Shown piece by piece: positions 31,612 to 42,371 of a stretch of 64,000 nucleotides of DNA. A model generated the notes under the pieces. The model did no database searches. It was not told the DNA's origin and saw only the letters and a list, made by a program, of their open reading frames with translations. The stretch's first letter is position 1, and every line of letters starts with the position of its first letter. The DNA comes from Scytalidium lignicola (taxonomy: Eukaryota; Ascomycota; Leotiomycetes): positions 124,001 to 188,000 of the forward strand of contig NCSJ02000031.1 of NCBI GenBank assembly GCA_002812745.2. Direction: 5' to 3'. Position numbers and translations under genes: made by a program.

Positions 31612-33537
31612 CTATGACTGCGTTTGAGACAACTCTTCGTCCGGTTCGGAAGCTTTAAGCGACGACGATGCTTCTGACAATTTTAAACCTTCCCACTTTG
31701 TCTCTTTGTAAAATTGAAGAACATCTTCATCCATAGATAATTGATCCCTTGTAAACCCAGTCACAGTAAGTCCTTCAATAGAGATGGCCCTTGATAGACC
31801 ATCATATAGCTGTGCAGGTTCAAACAGATCTCTTGAAGATACCTCGACGTGTTTGAGCGTCATCCCTCGGGCTTTATGGATAGATAATGCCCATCCAAGC
31901 GTTAAAGGGATCTGGTTCCGGGTGACAAGGTATCGATCCTTGGATGTTCCCTTTAATGAATCTTGAGCTACTGCGAATACCACAAGCTTCCTTCCGCCTT
32001 CAAAGCGCACTACAGGTCTACGGGGATTTGCAATTTCGTGATCTTTACGGTATAGCTGCCACATCTTTGAACTTCGGCTCGGTGCTAGTGAACGACTTGA
32101 TTTAGTGAAGCCCACGATTTCACCCTGGGATCCATTTACTAAGCCCGATCTAATGTCTAGATTGACTAGTAAAATCACTTTGGCTCCCACCTTAAGTGCA
32201 AGGTCAGTCGGAAATTTGTGCTCCTTCTTCAAGGATAGTAGGTAATCCTCTTGCTTCTGCGGATCTTGCGTCACCCTTCCTAATTTACGGCATGTATCCA
32301 CGGCTGTCCATGAGTGAGCTTCCGTTCTCAGAGAAGCTAATTGTTTCTCGTTGAACCTCCTGACCTGCTCAACCCGCGACATTAGTCTAATGGCAATGAC
32401 TCTTTCAGGAGGCTTTTTCTTGGACTCAAGGCACCTCCATTCTTCTGGGCTTAGCAAAATACCATTCCTGACCTTATTAAGGATATCTTGGAACCGAGAA
32501 CTCTTTTGTCGATGGATCTGTTCTAGCTTCACGTATCGAAGATTAAGCTTGTTCCAAACCGATGCTTTAAATGCCCACTTATCACCAGAACCAAAATATT
32601 TCTGGGGCTGTTGAGATAAGCAGTGTTCGCTCCTACATACATAACTCTCGTTTCGCTGGAAGAGTTGATTGTTAGATTGTCTCATCATTGGATCACCGCA
32701 TTCAATACAAAACTCGAATGGTTTGACCGGTGGTAGCTGATAAAAACCACCAACAAAAATGACTTGCCTCCCTCCGAAAGGGCGAGGGACTCCTGAGATG
32801 TGCCGGATTAGCATATCAAAACGGTCTAAAAATTGGCTCTCGACCATAGAGATCTCGTCTATTACCAGCACCTTGAGGTGGTGTATAGTCTCGCAGGTAG
32901 TCAGCTTTCCCTTCGAATCAACGAGAAGGCGGTCCATAGGCTTTTGAAAGGAATTAGGAGTCCAACCGGCGAACGAAAACATCGTTCTTCCATTGAGTGG
33001 CAATGCCGCTATTCCAGTAGGTGCTACTACTTGAACACGAGGATACTGAGAGTTGGTGGATGGAAATTTCTTCTCTAGACACCGTAAAATCCACTTGAGC
33101 GTGATTGTTTTCCCACTTCCCGCAGCACCTGTAAGGAAGATATTGTGGCCTGCTAGAGCCATATCAACCACATTTTGTTGTGGAGGTGTAAGTTGTGGTA
33201 ATCGTTCCTCTAGACTCGATCCCTCTGATTTAAGGAAATCTTCAAGCTTAAAAGATTCCATAGGATTCAAGGTATTCATGGTAGCCGTACGTTTCTCTGA
33301 TGGAACCATATTCTCATAAGAGGATTGGCAGACATCTCTATTAGAGATCTTATCTGAGGATAAGATATCTGTGAGCGGGACCTGTACTTGGAAAGCTCCC
33401 TCAGTGGGACTCTCTCGACAGCTCATCGTGAAAGATTTTTTTACTGCCTTGTTATCTTCTAGGATATCGTCTGTAGTTGTTGGAGTTTTATCATTATGTC
33501 TGATGTCTGTCGCAAACCCCGGACTTGTTCGTCGCAT
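31612..33537 (-). CDS. PIF1: PIF1-family ATP-dependent DNA helicase
   Basis: A single exon of 641 aa from the ATG at 33537 (MRRTSPG). SF1B motifs are visible: Walker A FLTGAAGSGKT (about residues 135-145), VVAPTGIAA, Walker B VLVIDEISMVE, a motif III region VGGFYQLPPV, VILLVNLD and the C-terminal SIHKARGMTL with YDGLSRA. A Cys-rich insertion after motif III (CIECGD... CRSEHC) could bind a metal. Two odd changes are visible: Gly replaces the usual Asp of GDFxQL, and Arg replaces the Gln of the HKSQG motif. Pif1 helicases act on telomeres, mtDNA and G-quadruplexes. It may be an accessory paralogue rather than the main PIF1. No introns. Confidence 0.88.
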   Translation of the reverse strand: MRRTSPGFATDIRHNDKTPTTTDDILEDNKAVKKSFTMSCRESPTEGAFQVQVPLTDILSSDKISNRDVCQSSYENMVPSEKRTATMNTLNPMESFKLEDFLKSEGSSLEERLPQLTPPQQNVVDMALAGHNIFLTGAAGSGKTITLKWILRCLEKKFPSTNSQYPRVQVVAPTGIAALPLNGRTMFSFAGWTPNSFQKPMDRLLVDSKGKLTTCETIHHLKVLVIDEISMVESQFLDRFDMLIRHISGVPRPFGGRQVIFVGGFYQLPPVKPFEFCIECGDPMMRQSNNQLFQRNESYVCRSEHCLSQQPQKYFGSGDKWAFKASVWNKLNLRYVKLEQIHRQKSSRFQDILNKVRNGILLSPEEWRCLESKKKPPERVIAIRLMSRVEQVRRFNEKQLASLRTEAHSWTAVDTCRKLGRVTQDPQKQEDYLLSLKKEHKFPTDLALKVGAKVILLVNLDIRSGLVNGSQGEIVGFTKSSRSLAPSRSSKMWQLYRKDHEIANPRRPVVRFEGGRKLVVFAVAQDSLKGTSKDRYLVTRNQIPLTLGWALSIHKARGMTLKHVEVSSRDLFEPAQLYDGLSRAISIEGLTVTGFTRDQLSMDEDVLQFYKETKWEGLKLSEASSSLKASEPDEELSQTQS

Positions 33538-36256
33538 GCTTTTCCAGCAAGCAAACACCGATCATCACCGCTTGACGGTAATATGAGTGATATAGAGCTT
33601 CTTTTATGGTTTGTTGAATCAACTATATGATTTGGAAAGATTCAGTCAATATACATCTCGTGGTGGATATTTAACTTAAGATAAATAACGTGCGAGTAAG
33701 CTGAGCTTCCAGCCCGTAACTACCCTGAACGCTTTCCTGTATCGGCTTAATTTATGCATTAGGTTGTAGACATAATGCATTTTATGCAAACACATAATTT
33801 TCGTAGAGCAACGACCAATCTAATTAGCTGAAGAGAAGTCAGATAAAGGAAACGGACACTAGAGACTTTGACTTTAGATGTATTAGTGTCAGAGAATAAG
33901 AGAACTAAGAGCAATGGGTGGCAGGATTGGCTACTGACGACCTAACAGGAAGGCTTATGCTAGTCACTGTCGTATTCAAAAGGCAGGGACCAACTGTGCA
34001 TTTATCTCTCGATTAGAATATTATAGTGTTTCCCATAAGTACCTATCTATTGCCTACCTAATCCTTAGCACCACTATAGCCATCATCTGTCTGCATCTCC
34101 TTACTCTGTGCAACCACCACTCCGATAATTAGAACCTAGTAACTGTGCATGAAAATTATAGCTATGAAATCTCAAAATTAGAGAGATTACGTAGCATGTA
34201 AGTTCTTAAGGTGTGGATATGTTTTGAGTGAGCGAGATATTGATCATATTCTAGGGTGTCGAGAAGAAATGAGTGAGTCATGTAAGTTTGCTGTTGTGAT
34301 GACCTTGAGATGGCGATTAAGTGATACTCAAGCTGAACGAGAGAAGACGTTTGAAACCGGAGCAGCTTCAATAACTCACTAACAGTGAGGGGAGATACAA
34401 AGTAAAAGTAAAATTAAGCTGAGAATATAACAAAGGGGAGCAACTATATATAAAGTGGTAGGATAATATGGTTGAGCTTAAGGTAAGAAAATGAACTGGA
34501 AATATTTGCCAACGATTTCGCAATACTCATGTGCAGTAAGACAGCATGATGGAGTATAATATCGTCTGAATTAAGGGTAATTGCCCAGTTGATATCAAAA
34601 TCTGAAGTTACAGAGTCAAGTTTAAGATTCTGGCAATATCAATCATATAGAATTCGAAACTAATGTTGTCATCCCAATTGCTTTTTGTCTCAGTTCAATT
34701 TTCACGACGTCAAGACCTTGGTCATCTAAAGCAGTACGATATTTTAAAGGAAACACTAGTGCAGGGAGACGAATCAGGAAGGTTGGCCATCACATTAAGA
34801 GATACTTATTAGGAAGTGCGGTATGGTTAAAGGAAGAATAAGTCTTACCGGGAAATGCTTTGACCATCTACGGCTGCTCCAATGTGCTATCAGCTCCAAA
34901 TACCCACTTTGTCTCTGCAACAGGTTCTATCATCCAGGGAACACATTCCTTGTCATTCACTGCCTTTTCTCGGGCTTCGGCTTCTGCTTCGGCTACCTGA
35001 TTTTGAAGAGCGTCGAAGGATTTCTGATAGGGTTCCATCAGATTTATCCTCTATATTTCTGACCACGTATTCATAAGTCCATCATCAGCCTTGAAGAGGT
35101 GGAACCTTGCTCGTATAGTTGGCATAAAAAAGAGCCCTCTTTTTCACTCGCAAGGAAGTCTTGTTGATCATTCAATCAAGCATGCGCACGAGTCAATTGA
35201 GTGCAGTACGCGGGGTTTAGTAACAGCGTGTTAGTAACCAATACCTATAATTGGGTTGATGCTATCTATATTCTTCAAAATATATATTTACTTAGGTGGT
35301 CTTTGATCAAACTTATAGACTTTGAATGTCACATAGGAATAATATCATTCCGTAAACGATCTTTATGTACTAAATAGAGTTTTTGCTTAATACATTAATT
35401 ACGTGACCATTTATATAATTTTACTATATTCATACCTCATTTGGTTTGCCCCTCATACTTATATCCTTAGTTATCTTTGAAGCTTAATAAATATATCACT
35501 ATTCTTCAGATTTAAGAAATATATACATAATTTTACATTTCTATAAATTTACGTGTTTATCAAATTTATAATTTCTCTTAGCACGGTTTCACGCTAATAT
35601 ATAGATAGATAGGAGTGTAAAGCTCAGGGGAAGACAACCAGCGCTGCGAGTTTATCCACAAAAAGCAGTTCTAAGACGCAGAAGATAACTAAAGATATGA
35701 AGCATATATAGAGATCTTGTCTCATAAGCCCCCTAATATCCCCCCCTGAGATTTATCTTAATTGACTACATCCTGTAGAGTGGGGTATGGTGGACTAGTC
35801 TCGATTTGGCTGCTCGATGGAGAAATGACGCTAACTGGGAGGAAAGCATTCGTTGTAGCTTTGGCACTGGGCGTTTGCTGATATCAGGTAGTAGGGACAG
35901 TGCATGTATTAAGGTCAAATCATCGGGTTTAAATATAAGTGAAGAGCTCGGAGTGGTGACTATGCATATTTGTTTTCCCTGAATGGGTATTGTATTCCTT
36001 TCCTTTCCGGGGCGGGGCATGGAGGAGATGATTGGGGTTAATATGGAAGATAATAACGATTTTGGCACATAAGTAGCTTTTGATAGGTTGACCGACAGAC
36101 CTCCAATTTGAGCTAAGATAAGGGCGACCTGGAAGTGCTGAGGATATAAAGGAGCTTTGGCGCCCAACTAGAACGCCTATATTATAGAACACAAATCACA
36201 GGCTGAGCAGAGTTTGAAGAGATATATCCTCAACAGACAAACAATTATACACAACG
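33538..36256. other. Gene-poor stretch (2.7 kb)
   Basis: No confident gene. A 57-codon minus-strand frame at 35038-34868 (MEPYQKSFDALQNQ, then AEAEAEAREKAV and WMIEPVAETKWVFGAD) looks like real coding sequence and may be a small exon or relic; the acceptor-like ATATAG lies just upstream of it. The stretch 35280-35600 is very AT-rich. A 133-codon minus-strand frame at 36167-35766 has no recognisable character. Confidence 0.35.
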
Positions 36257-37305
36257 ATGGCTCCATCAGCAACCCAGCCAGAACAAGAGGTCGATGCTAT
36301 GCCGAAGACAAAGCCTACGATTGCCCGTTACGATGCCAATGATCCATCAACAACAGCGGAACTTCTTGTTGAAGTTATCAATCGAGATGGAGGAGTTATA
36401 GTAGAGAATCTGATCAGCCAGGAACTTGCTATGCAGATCAAAGAAGAGTTGAAGCCACACTTTGACAGTGACCGTGTTGATACCTCGGGCTTCTTCCCTT
36501 CTACCACACAACGAGCTTCAGGGCTTATCGACATCTCGGACGGTTGCGTAGAGCTAGTCACTGTACCCCTTTTCATCGATGTTGCGAATGCGATACTTAG
36601 TAGTGAATTCACGTACTGGCTGAGCCAGGACAAGATTACTGTCAAAACAAAGCCAACGATTTCTTCTACTGTTGGATTCCGTGTTAACCCAGGTGGTACA
36701 CAGCAAAGGCTTCATAGAGATGACATGTGAGACTTAACTACTCTCAATTATCCATATTAATACTTGAATTCGCTTGCTAACTAGTGCAACAGTGATAGCC
36801 ACCATGTTGATGCAAATAACCCGATGATGATGGGCTGCGTGACAGCCTTGACTAAGACCACGAAAGAAAACGGAGCAACTATAGTCATCCCTGGTTCGCA
36901 TAAATGGGGTCCAGAAAGATGTCCATATGAGCATGAAAGTGTTCCGGCGGAATTAGAGCCAGGAAGTGCTCTGATATTCTTAGGACACACATACCATGCC
37001 GGTGGAGGCAATACTACAGTGTAGGTTTCCTAATATCTGAACATTTGCGTCTGGAACTATACTAACATCAAGTTTCTAGGAACGAGGCTAGAGAGACTGT
37101 TGGAATGTTCCTCTGCAAGAGTTACTACAGACAAGCTGAGAATCAGTACCTGATGGTACCTCCTGAGAAAGCAAAACGCTTTTCACCGCAAGTTCAACGT
37201 CTCCTTGGATATGGTCTCAGCAGACCTTATTTGGGTTTCTACCAATATCAAGATCCAATGCGTGTCTTGTTTGATGTGAACGACGAAGAAACAGTAGAGA
37301 TGTGA
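36257..37305 (+). CDS. PhyH family Fe(II)/2-oxoglutarate dioxygenase
   Basis: Three exons, 36257-36726, 36793-37020 and 37080-37305, total 924 nt (307 aa). Junctions rebuild ATT and GTG codons. The iron-binding 2-His-1-Asp triad is visible: HRDD followed by DSHHVDANNP (first His/Asp) and the distal His in LGHTYHAGGGN; an Arg after it (NEARETVG) could bind 2-oxoglutarate. The fold is that of phytanoyl-CoA dioxygenases. Fungal members hydroxylate lipids or secondary metabolites; the substrate here is unknown. Convergent with a Zn2Cys6 gene only 100 bases away, which may regulate it, but no binding site was identified. Confidence 0.9.
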
Positions 37306-37404
37306 TATCCTGTACTTATTTCGCATGGAAACCGTTTCGTTTATTGTAAATCAAGAAATAAAAATGACTTGAACTTGAGTGCTACTTCGTAAATGATTCA
37401 TATG

Positions 37405-38988
37405 TTAGTAAACTAGGAACGTATTGCCTACTTCAGCCCATCGTCTTGCAAATTCGATCCAACCTCCGTCTAGTTCATCCTCAAGATCCCAGTACTCCTT
37501 GAGGAATTTTAGAGCTTGCCTTCTTTCCAATGGGCCTGTTAATCGTATAACTTCTAGCATTTTTGCCTCAATGAATGACTGTTGCTCGGGGATCCCACGA
37601 CTCTCCGTACCGGCAATGAAAATTGGCCATACAAGGTCTTGGGTGAAAGCAGTATTTCCTTCTAGAGCTCGTAGGCGCAAGAAAATCTGCTCCTTGAAGA
37701 AGGTAATCTGGTCATGCGGGCGGTAGTGGCAGAGCAGAATTCGATATCCATATATTAGAGCCATATATTGGTAAAGATCAACAACGTGCTCAAATTCTCG
37801 TCGTACTTTGGTAGACCAAAACTGAAGTTTCTGACCTAAATCTATTGTTCTATGTCTTGCTTGTAGTAATGCTTCGCGCAAGTCGGCTAACTCTTTGGGT
37901 GTCTGATCAGAGAATGATTGTGGATTTCCACTCCGACGTCGTTCGGTTTCAGTAATGGCCTGAAGAACCCGGAAGAATTCTGTGAATATAGAATTTCCAT
38001 CGCTTGTGAGCGTATCTTTTCTCATATGTTCAATCCCACTAAATGTGGTCATGAATGCACAGACATTCGTTACGTAAAACTGTTGTAGAAGAAATGAGCC
38101 GATAGTGTCGGGCGGTATTGGAAGATGTGACGTGTTGCCCAGGCGCCTAATAGTTGTGCGGGCACCCCATAGGTGCAGGCGCCATTGGGAGGATTCCGGA
38201 AGCATCATCTCGAGATTACATAGAAGCATAATAGTCCCGAGCATGCAATTCGTGGTATTCTGAACTTCCTCAAAATGAGTCTCAGAATTGAGGTTTGACT
38301 TTAATTCGGCTGCAAGCAGCTTTAGGCAAGTATTTCGATGTTTAGAGGAGAGGGCCAAGCTATTTGTTGCTTCAAGAGAGTTAACTGGAGATTTGACTGC
38401 AATATCACCAGCAGCCAGCGCGAGAGCTGAATGAAATAATGCTGGAAATGACATGGCTAATGGAATAATAGCGTTTCGCCAGGGATTATCAGCGCTATCG
38501 ACCCACGCGAGTTGCTGGACGACTACTTTATCAAAATGATGGAGTAGTCGGTTTACTGACTCTTGTTTCAGTAATTCACTGACTGGTGATATCAATGTGC
38601 AAGAAAGGGGATTAATATGCCTCAAAGGAGCCGTTTCAGACACCCTGGCTTGATTGGAAATTATGCCACTTTGAGAATCGGGGGAGCTTGGCCCTTCCGA
38701 AGCTAACAACGTAGAATCCATGGTCTTGTGTACTGGTAATGGTTGGCCTCTGAGTTTTCCTCTGCTTGCAACTCCCTGGTTCCATTTCAATGATAGACCA
38801 TAACCGGGACACTGAAGGTCACGGCTCTCACACTTTGCACATGTGGGCAGCCGGCGGTCACATTTGATGCGCCGCCTATTGCAGGTGCGACAATCTGCGA
38901 ACCCTTGCATCAGAAAAGGAAAATAAATTTAATATTGAAGTCAGAGCTAATAAATACCCTTAAAACTATCTTTGACAGAAGCAGACAT
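37405..38988 (-). CDS. Zn2Cys6 transcription factor
   Basis: Two exons, 38988-38958 and 38903-37405, total 1530 nt (509 aa). The short first exon (MSASVKDSFK) joins to GFADCRTCNRRRIKCDRRLPTCAKCESRDLQC, an intact Zn2Cys6 cluster at residues about 14-40. The long second exon is a fungal_TF_2-like (DUF3468) domain with segments such as HFDKVVVQQLAWVDSADNPWRN and DLEDELDGGWIEFARRW at the C-terminus. No damage. Target genes unknown; it lies convergent with the PhyH gene. Confidence 0.9.
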
Positions 38989-41173
38989 GATTTGGATTTG
39001 AATAGCTACATCGTTTGATTAAGGCTTCGAATGTTTTCGGTGGTAAGTTACTGATAGCGAACGCTCCAAAATTCATGTCGTAAGTGGAGAATGCATCGGA
39101 TGGAGATATAGGAAGTAGGAGAAAGATTGAATTTAGGTAGGATAGTCCTGCTTGAATCCTTGGATGCCAATATGGGAGTCTGTTACTGATAAGTACCAGA
39201 TAAGCTCCAGCTAGCGTTAATTGATGATACAAAGATATGACACTGTTTGACACTTTCACCCGGTTAATTTGAGGTATTTTTCATTGAGATCCCTCTGGGC
39301 AATGCATTTACTTGTGGTTAGAGGTTGTTTAAGGGTCCAGAATATGATGGAGGGGTAATTATAACGCTAGTAGGGTGCGTTTTAAGCCTCAGGCACCAAA
39401 TAAATTCGCTTTGTCATTTTCTTCATGTGGATTAAAAGCAAAAGGGGCAGTTTTTGGAGTACTAAGCTGTCAACGACAAGAAAATGTTGCATAATAAAGC
39501 ATATCCGATGAATAAAGTACAGTGAATGTAGCAAGACCTATTAAGATCTCTATCGTTCATGCGGCACGATCCGCTTTTATATTGCACGAACCATCGCAAC
39601 TTTCTGATTGGTCCAGAGGAATTAGACAAGGAGTGGCCAATTAGACACAACTAAAAGCATTATTCAATCATCGACGTCATGTCACTTTGAGGCGATTCAA
39701 GAAAAGCCCTCAGTTGCATCATATGTAGAGGAGAGAATTCTAGTTTCATGGAGGAATGCTACTGCGCCGGCCAGTCCCTGAAACTCATACTAGAGTGTAT
39801 CTTTAGCTACATAGAGAAAGAAGACTAAAAATTTTTTACAAGGTATTAAGAGCGGTCTCATAATCGCTATAACATGACGAGGAAAACGTGAGACNTTTTT
39901 TGCTATCACCAGGTATTACTAATTCTATATTCAAAATCGTCTTGTTGACTTCATGTGTTATTAAAAACTGGTCTAGGGCGAGAGTCATTGGTAGTATGGA
40001 GTTTTGGCTTTCAACTAGTTTACTTTGAATTCCATGTGAAGCAAAGTCACAGTTAGTGTGGCGAAGGTCGGTTCTGAACTAATATTGTATGGTGGGAACT
40101 TGCCGTAAGTAACTGCCAAGGATAAGTTTCTACTCCGTATAAAACTCGATTTAATTGTTACGTACTGGAGCTGCAGTCTTTGGAAGAGCGAAATCAGTCT
40201 GTCTCCGGTAAAAAAAAATTATTTAGGAACTTGATCTCAGCAGTGTTGACAATCTCGACGATACTAACAGTTCCGGACTCAATAATTTGAAACATTAGCA
40301 TATCGGATTGCGTTAGTATCGGACGACAACACAACTCTACGTTCATTTTTAGCAAAGCTGAAATGATGATCTATAGACTAGTGCAGTTAATTGAAATGAT
40401 TTATGGATAGGTTTACGCACGTAAGAAGATACGTACGTAGTACGTTCTGTGTAACAAAATCACGATTTAAGCTTATCCGGGCCGGCTCGGTCCATGCTCC
40501 TGGAAGGCCTTTTACAACGTCGGTTTGTTTAGATCTACTACCAACCACATATTTGGGGAGAAGAGACCCATGTTACTCTTCATAAAATCCACTTCTTATG
40601 TTACCGGCTTCTCGGAAACACGATATGAGTGGGTTCTGCATATTTGAGTAATAAATTACTTATGAATAGGCATAATTTGCATGAAATTCTGGTGATGTTC
40701 CGATATCCTTGTACTTATGATCTACAGCCTCATGCATGATATCAATTCTAGGATATCAATATAGCCCCCAACTGATCACTAATTACTGAATCACAGAACT
40801 TTGATATATTCCAGTAATTTGGTACCGGGCTTTGTTGAATTGGGACTTACCGCTAAATCTATGCTATAACTAGTTTGTCATGAATAGAACTATTGTCCTG
40901 ATCATGGTTTTAGAGAATAGAAGTGGTTTGATTTACTAATTATTTATAGGAGGTTCTTGCAGAGACCGTTGAGGTAGATTAATTAACTTTATTGGTTGAT
41001 CTCATCTCTCTATATCTAAAGAATACAACACAACCCCTTGGCTTAAGCCACGGCGCCACGCGGTTTTAGTGTTAATTAACACAAGCCATAAGCACATAAA
41101 CCAAACAACAAATAAATAAAAACGAGCAAAAGAATTCAACAACACCACTCAAAAATTCTGGGATATTCGTTCC
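38989..41173. other. Intergenic (2.2 kb), no gene seen
   Basis: AT-richer sequence with no supported gene. A single N beside a T run is at 39895. Confidence 0.5.
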
Positions 41174-41974
41174 TTATTCTTTGTGTTGACCTGGCCCATT
41201 CCGCCTTTCAAATCCGTCCGTGTGGACCCCGAGCGAATCCAACAGCCTGCCAATCCCTTGCTCAACAATATCATCAATAGTCTCAGGCCGTGTATAGAAA
41301 GCCGGCATAGGTGGAAAGATTACTACTCCCAACCGTGCTAGGTACAACATGTTGTCTAAGTGAATCGGACTCAGGGGTGTCTCACGCACCGCCAAAATCA
41401 ACTTTCGTTGTTCTTTGATCGTGATATCAGCGGCCCGGGATATCAAATCATTGCCATAGCCACTACGAATAGCTGCAACTGTCTTCATACTGCATGGGAC
41501 TATGACCATCCCATCATGCAGGAAGGACCCGCTAGATATTGGTGCAGCTTGATCACTTATCGGGTACACCTGCGTGGCTAACTTTCGAATTTCTGAAGCT
41601 GTAACCCCTGCTTCGTATCGATTGGTGACGTCGGCCCATTTACTGATCACTAGGTGGGTCTCTATGTCTAGCTCTTTGAGCCTTTGTAGTAGCTTGACCG
41701 CGTAAATTGCTCCTGTTGCGCCGGTCATAGCGACGATAATACGGAGCTTGCGGTGAGGTTTCGTAGAAACATTGAGATTTGGCGTGTCGAAGCTGGATAT
41801 CTGGGTAGTGGGTTTATGAATTAATCGATGATTCTCCCACGATAACTGATCCCGTATAATTTGTAATATTGATGATAAAGATTCCGAATGAAGTAGCTTT
41901 CTACAAAAGAATAGGGAGCAGGCGATGATGACGGATATGCCGAACAACATGTTGAGATCTATCTCTAGAAGCAA
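41174..41974 (-). CDS. PAD1: Flavin prenyltransferase (UbiX/Pad1 family)
   Basis: A single exon of 266 aa. It makes prenylated FMN, the cofactor of Fdc1 decarboxylase. The core domain starts at LRIIVAMTGATGAIYAVKLL (flavin-binding), continues with ETHLVISKWA, SSGSFLHDGMVIVPCSMKTVAAIRSGYGNDLISRAADI and LAVRETPLSPIHL, and ends with GVVIFPPMPAFYTRPETIDDI. All are UbiX hallmarks, including the SGS/PCSMKT and RETPL segments. The N-terminus carries a hydrophobic segment (MLFGISVIIACSLFFCRK) and a basic linker, probably targeting it to mitochondria; yeast Pad1 is mitochondrial. Divergent from FDC1 with a shared region of about 400 bases. Confidence 0.95.
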   Translation of the reverse strand: MLLEIDLNMLFGISVIIACSLFFCRKLLHSESLSSILQIIRDQLSWENHRLIHKPTTQISSFDTPNLNVSTKPHRKLRIIVAMTGATGAIYAVKLLQRLKELDIETHLVISKWADVTNRYEAGVTASEIRKLATQVYPISDQAAPISSGSFLHDGMVIVPCSMKTVAAIRSGYGNDLISRAADITIKEQRKLILAVRETPLSPIHLDNMLYLARLGVVIFPPMPAFYTRPETIDDIVEQGIGRLLDSLGVHTDGFERRNGPGQHKE

Positions 41975-42371
41975 CTTTGTGATTTATTTCGTTTAGAACT
42001 GAGAGTATTTACATCAAGATAAGTGTATACACTTTTATACTGTCCTTTTTCGTTGCCACGAGTTTGAAGTTACACCGGTAAAGCCGGCCGCGGGTACTTT
42101 CTCCCAATTTCCCTACGGCCGAAAACCATTATCCACCTGTGGATATCATGATACCTAGTGAGAATGTTGCACCACCGATTGAATATCAATCGAGGGCCGA
42201 TTCGTACCTTTATGGCACTTTGCTAACGAAAACTGGTTGTTTTAAAGTAAGTCTTGGAAAAATTAAAGTATATAAAGATGTGAGTATTCCTTGGTTTTCG
42301 CAACGTACTTCATACATCAGAGACCACAAGAACTCATTTGGACATTCAAACATTTCAATATTTACATCATA
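41975..42371. promoter_or_regulatory. Bidirectional promoter PAD1 / FDC1
   Basis: About 400 bases between the divergent start codons of two enzymes that work together. A 1:1 paired design of this kind is expected to give coordinated expression. Inverted CGG/CCG-type triplets (for example ccggtaaagccggccgcgg at 42074-42092) occur, which resemble Zn2Cys6 target half-sites, but this is inference only. Confidence 0.5.

Noticed and set aside
35766..36192. Minus-strand frame of 133 codons upstream of the PhyH gene
   Set aside because: Lies in the presumed promoter, no recognisable motifs, and overlaps another frame.
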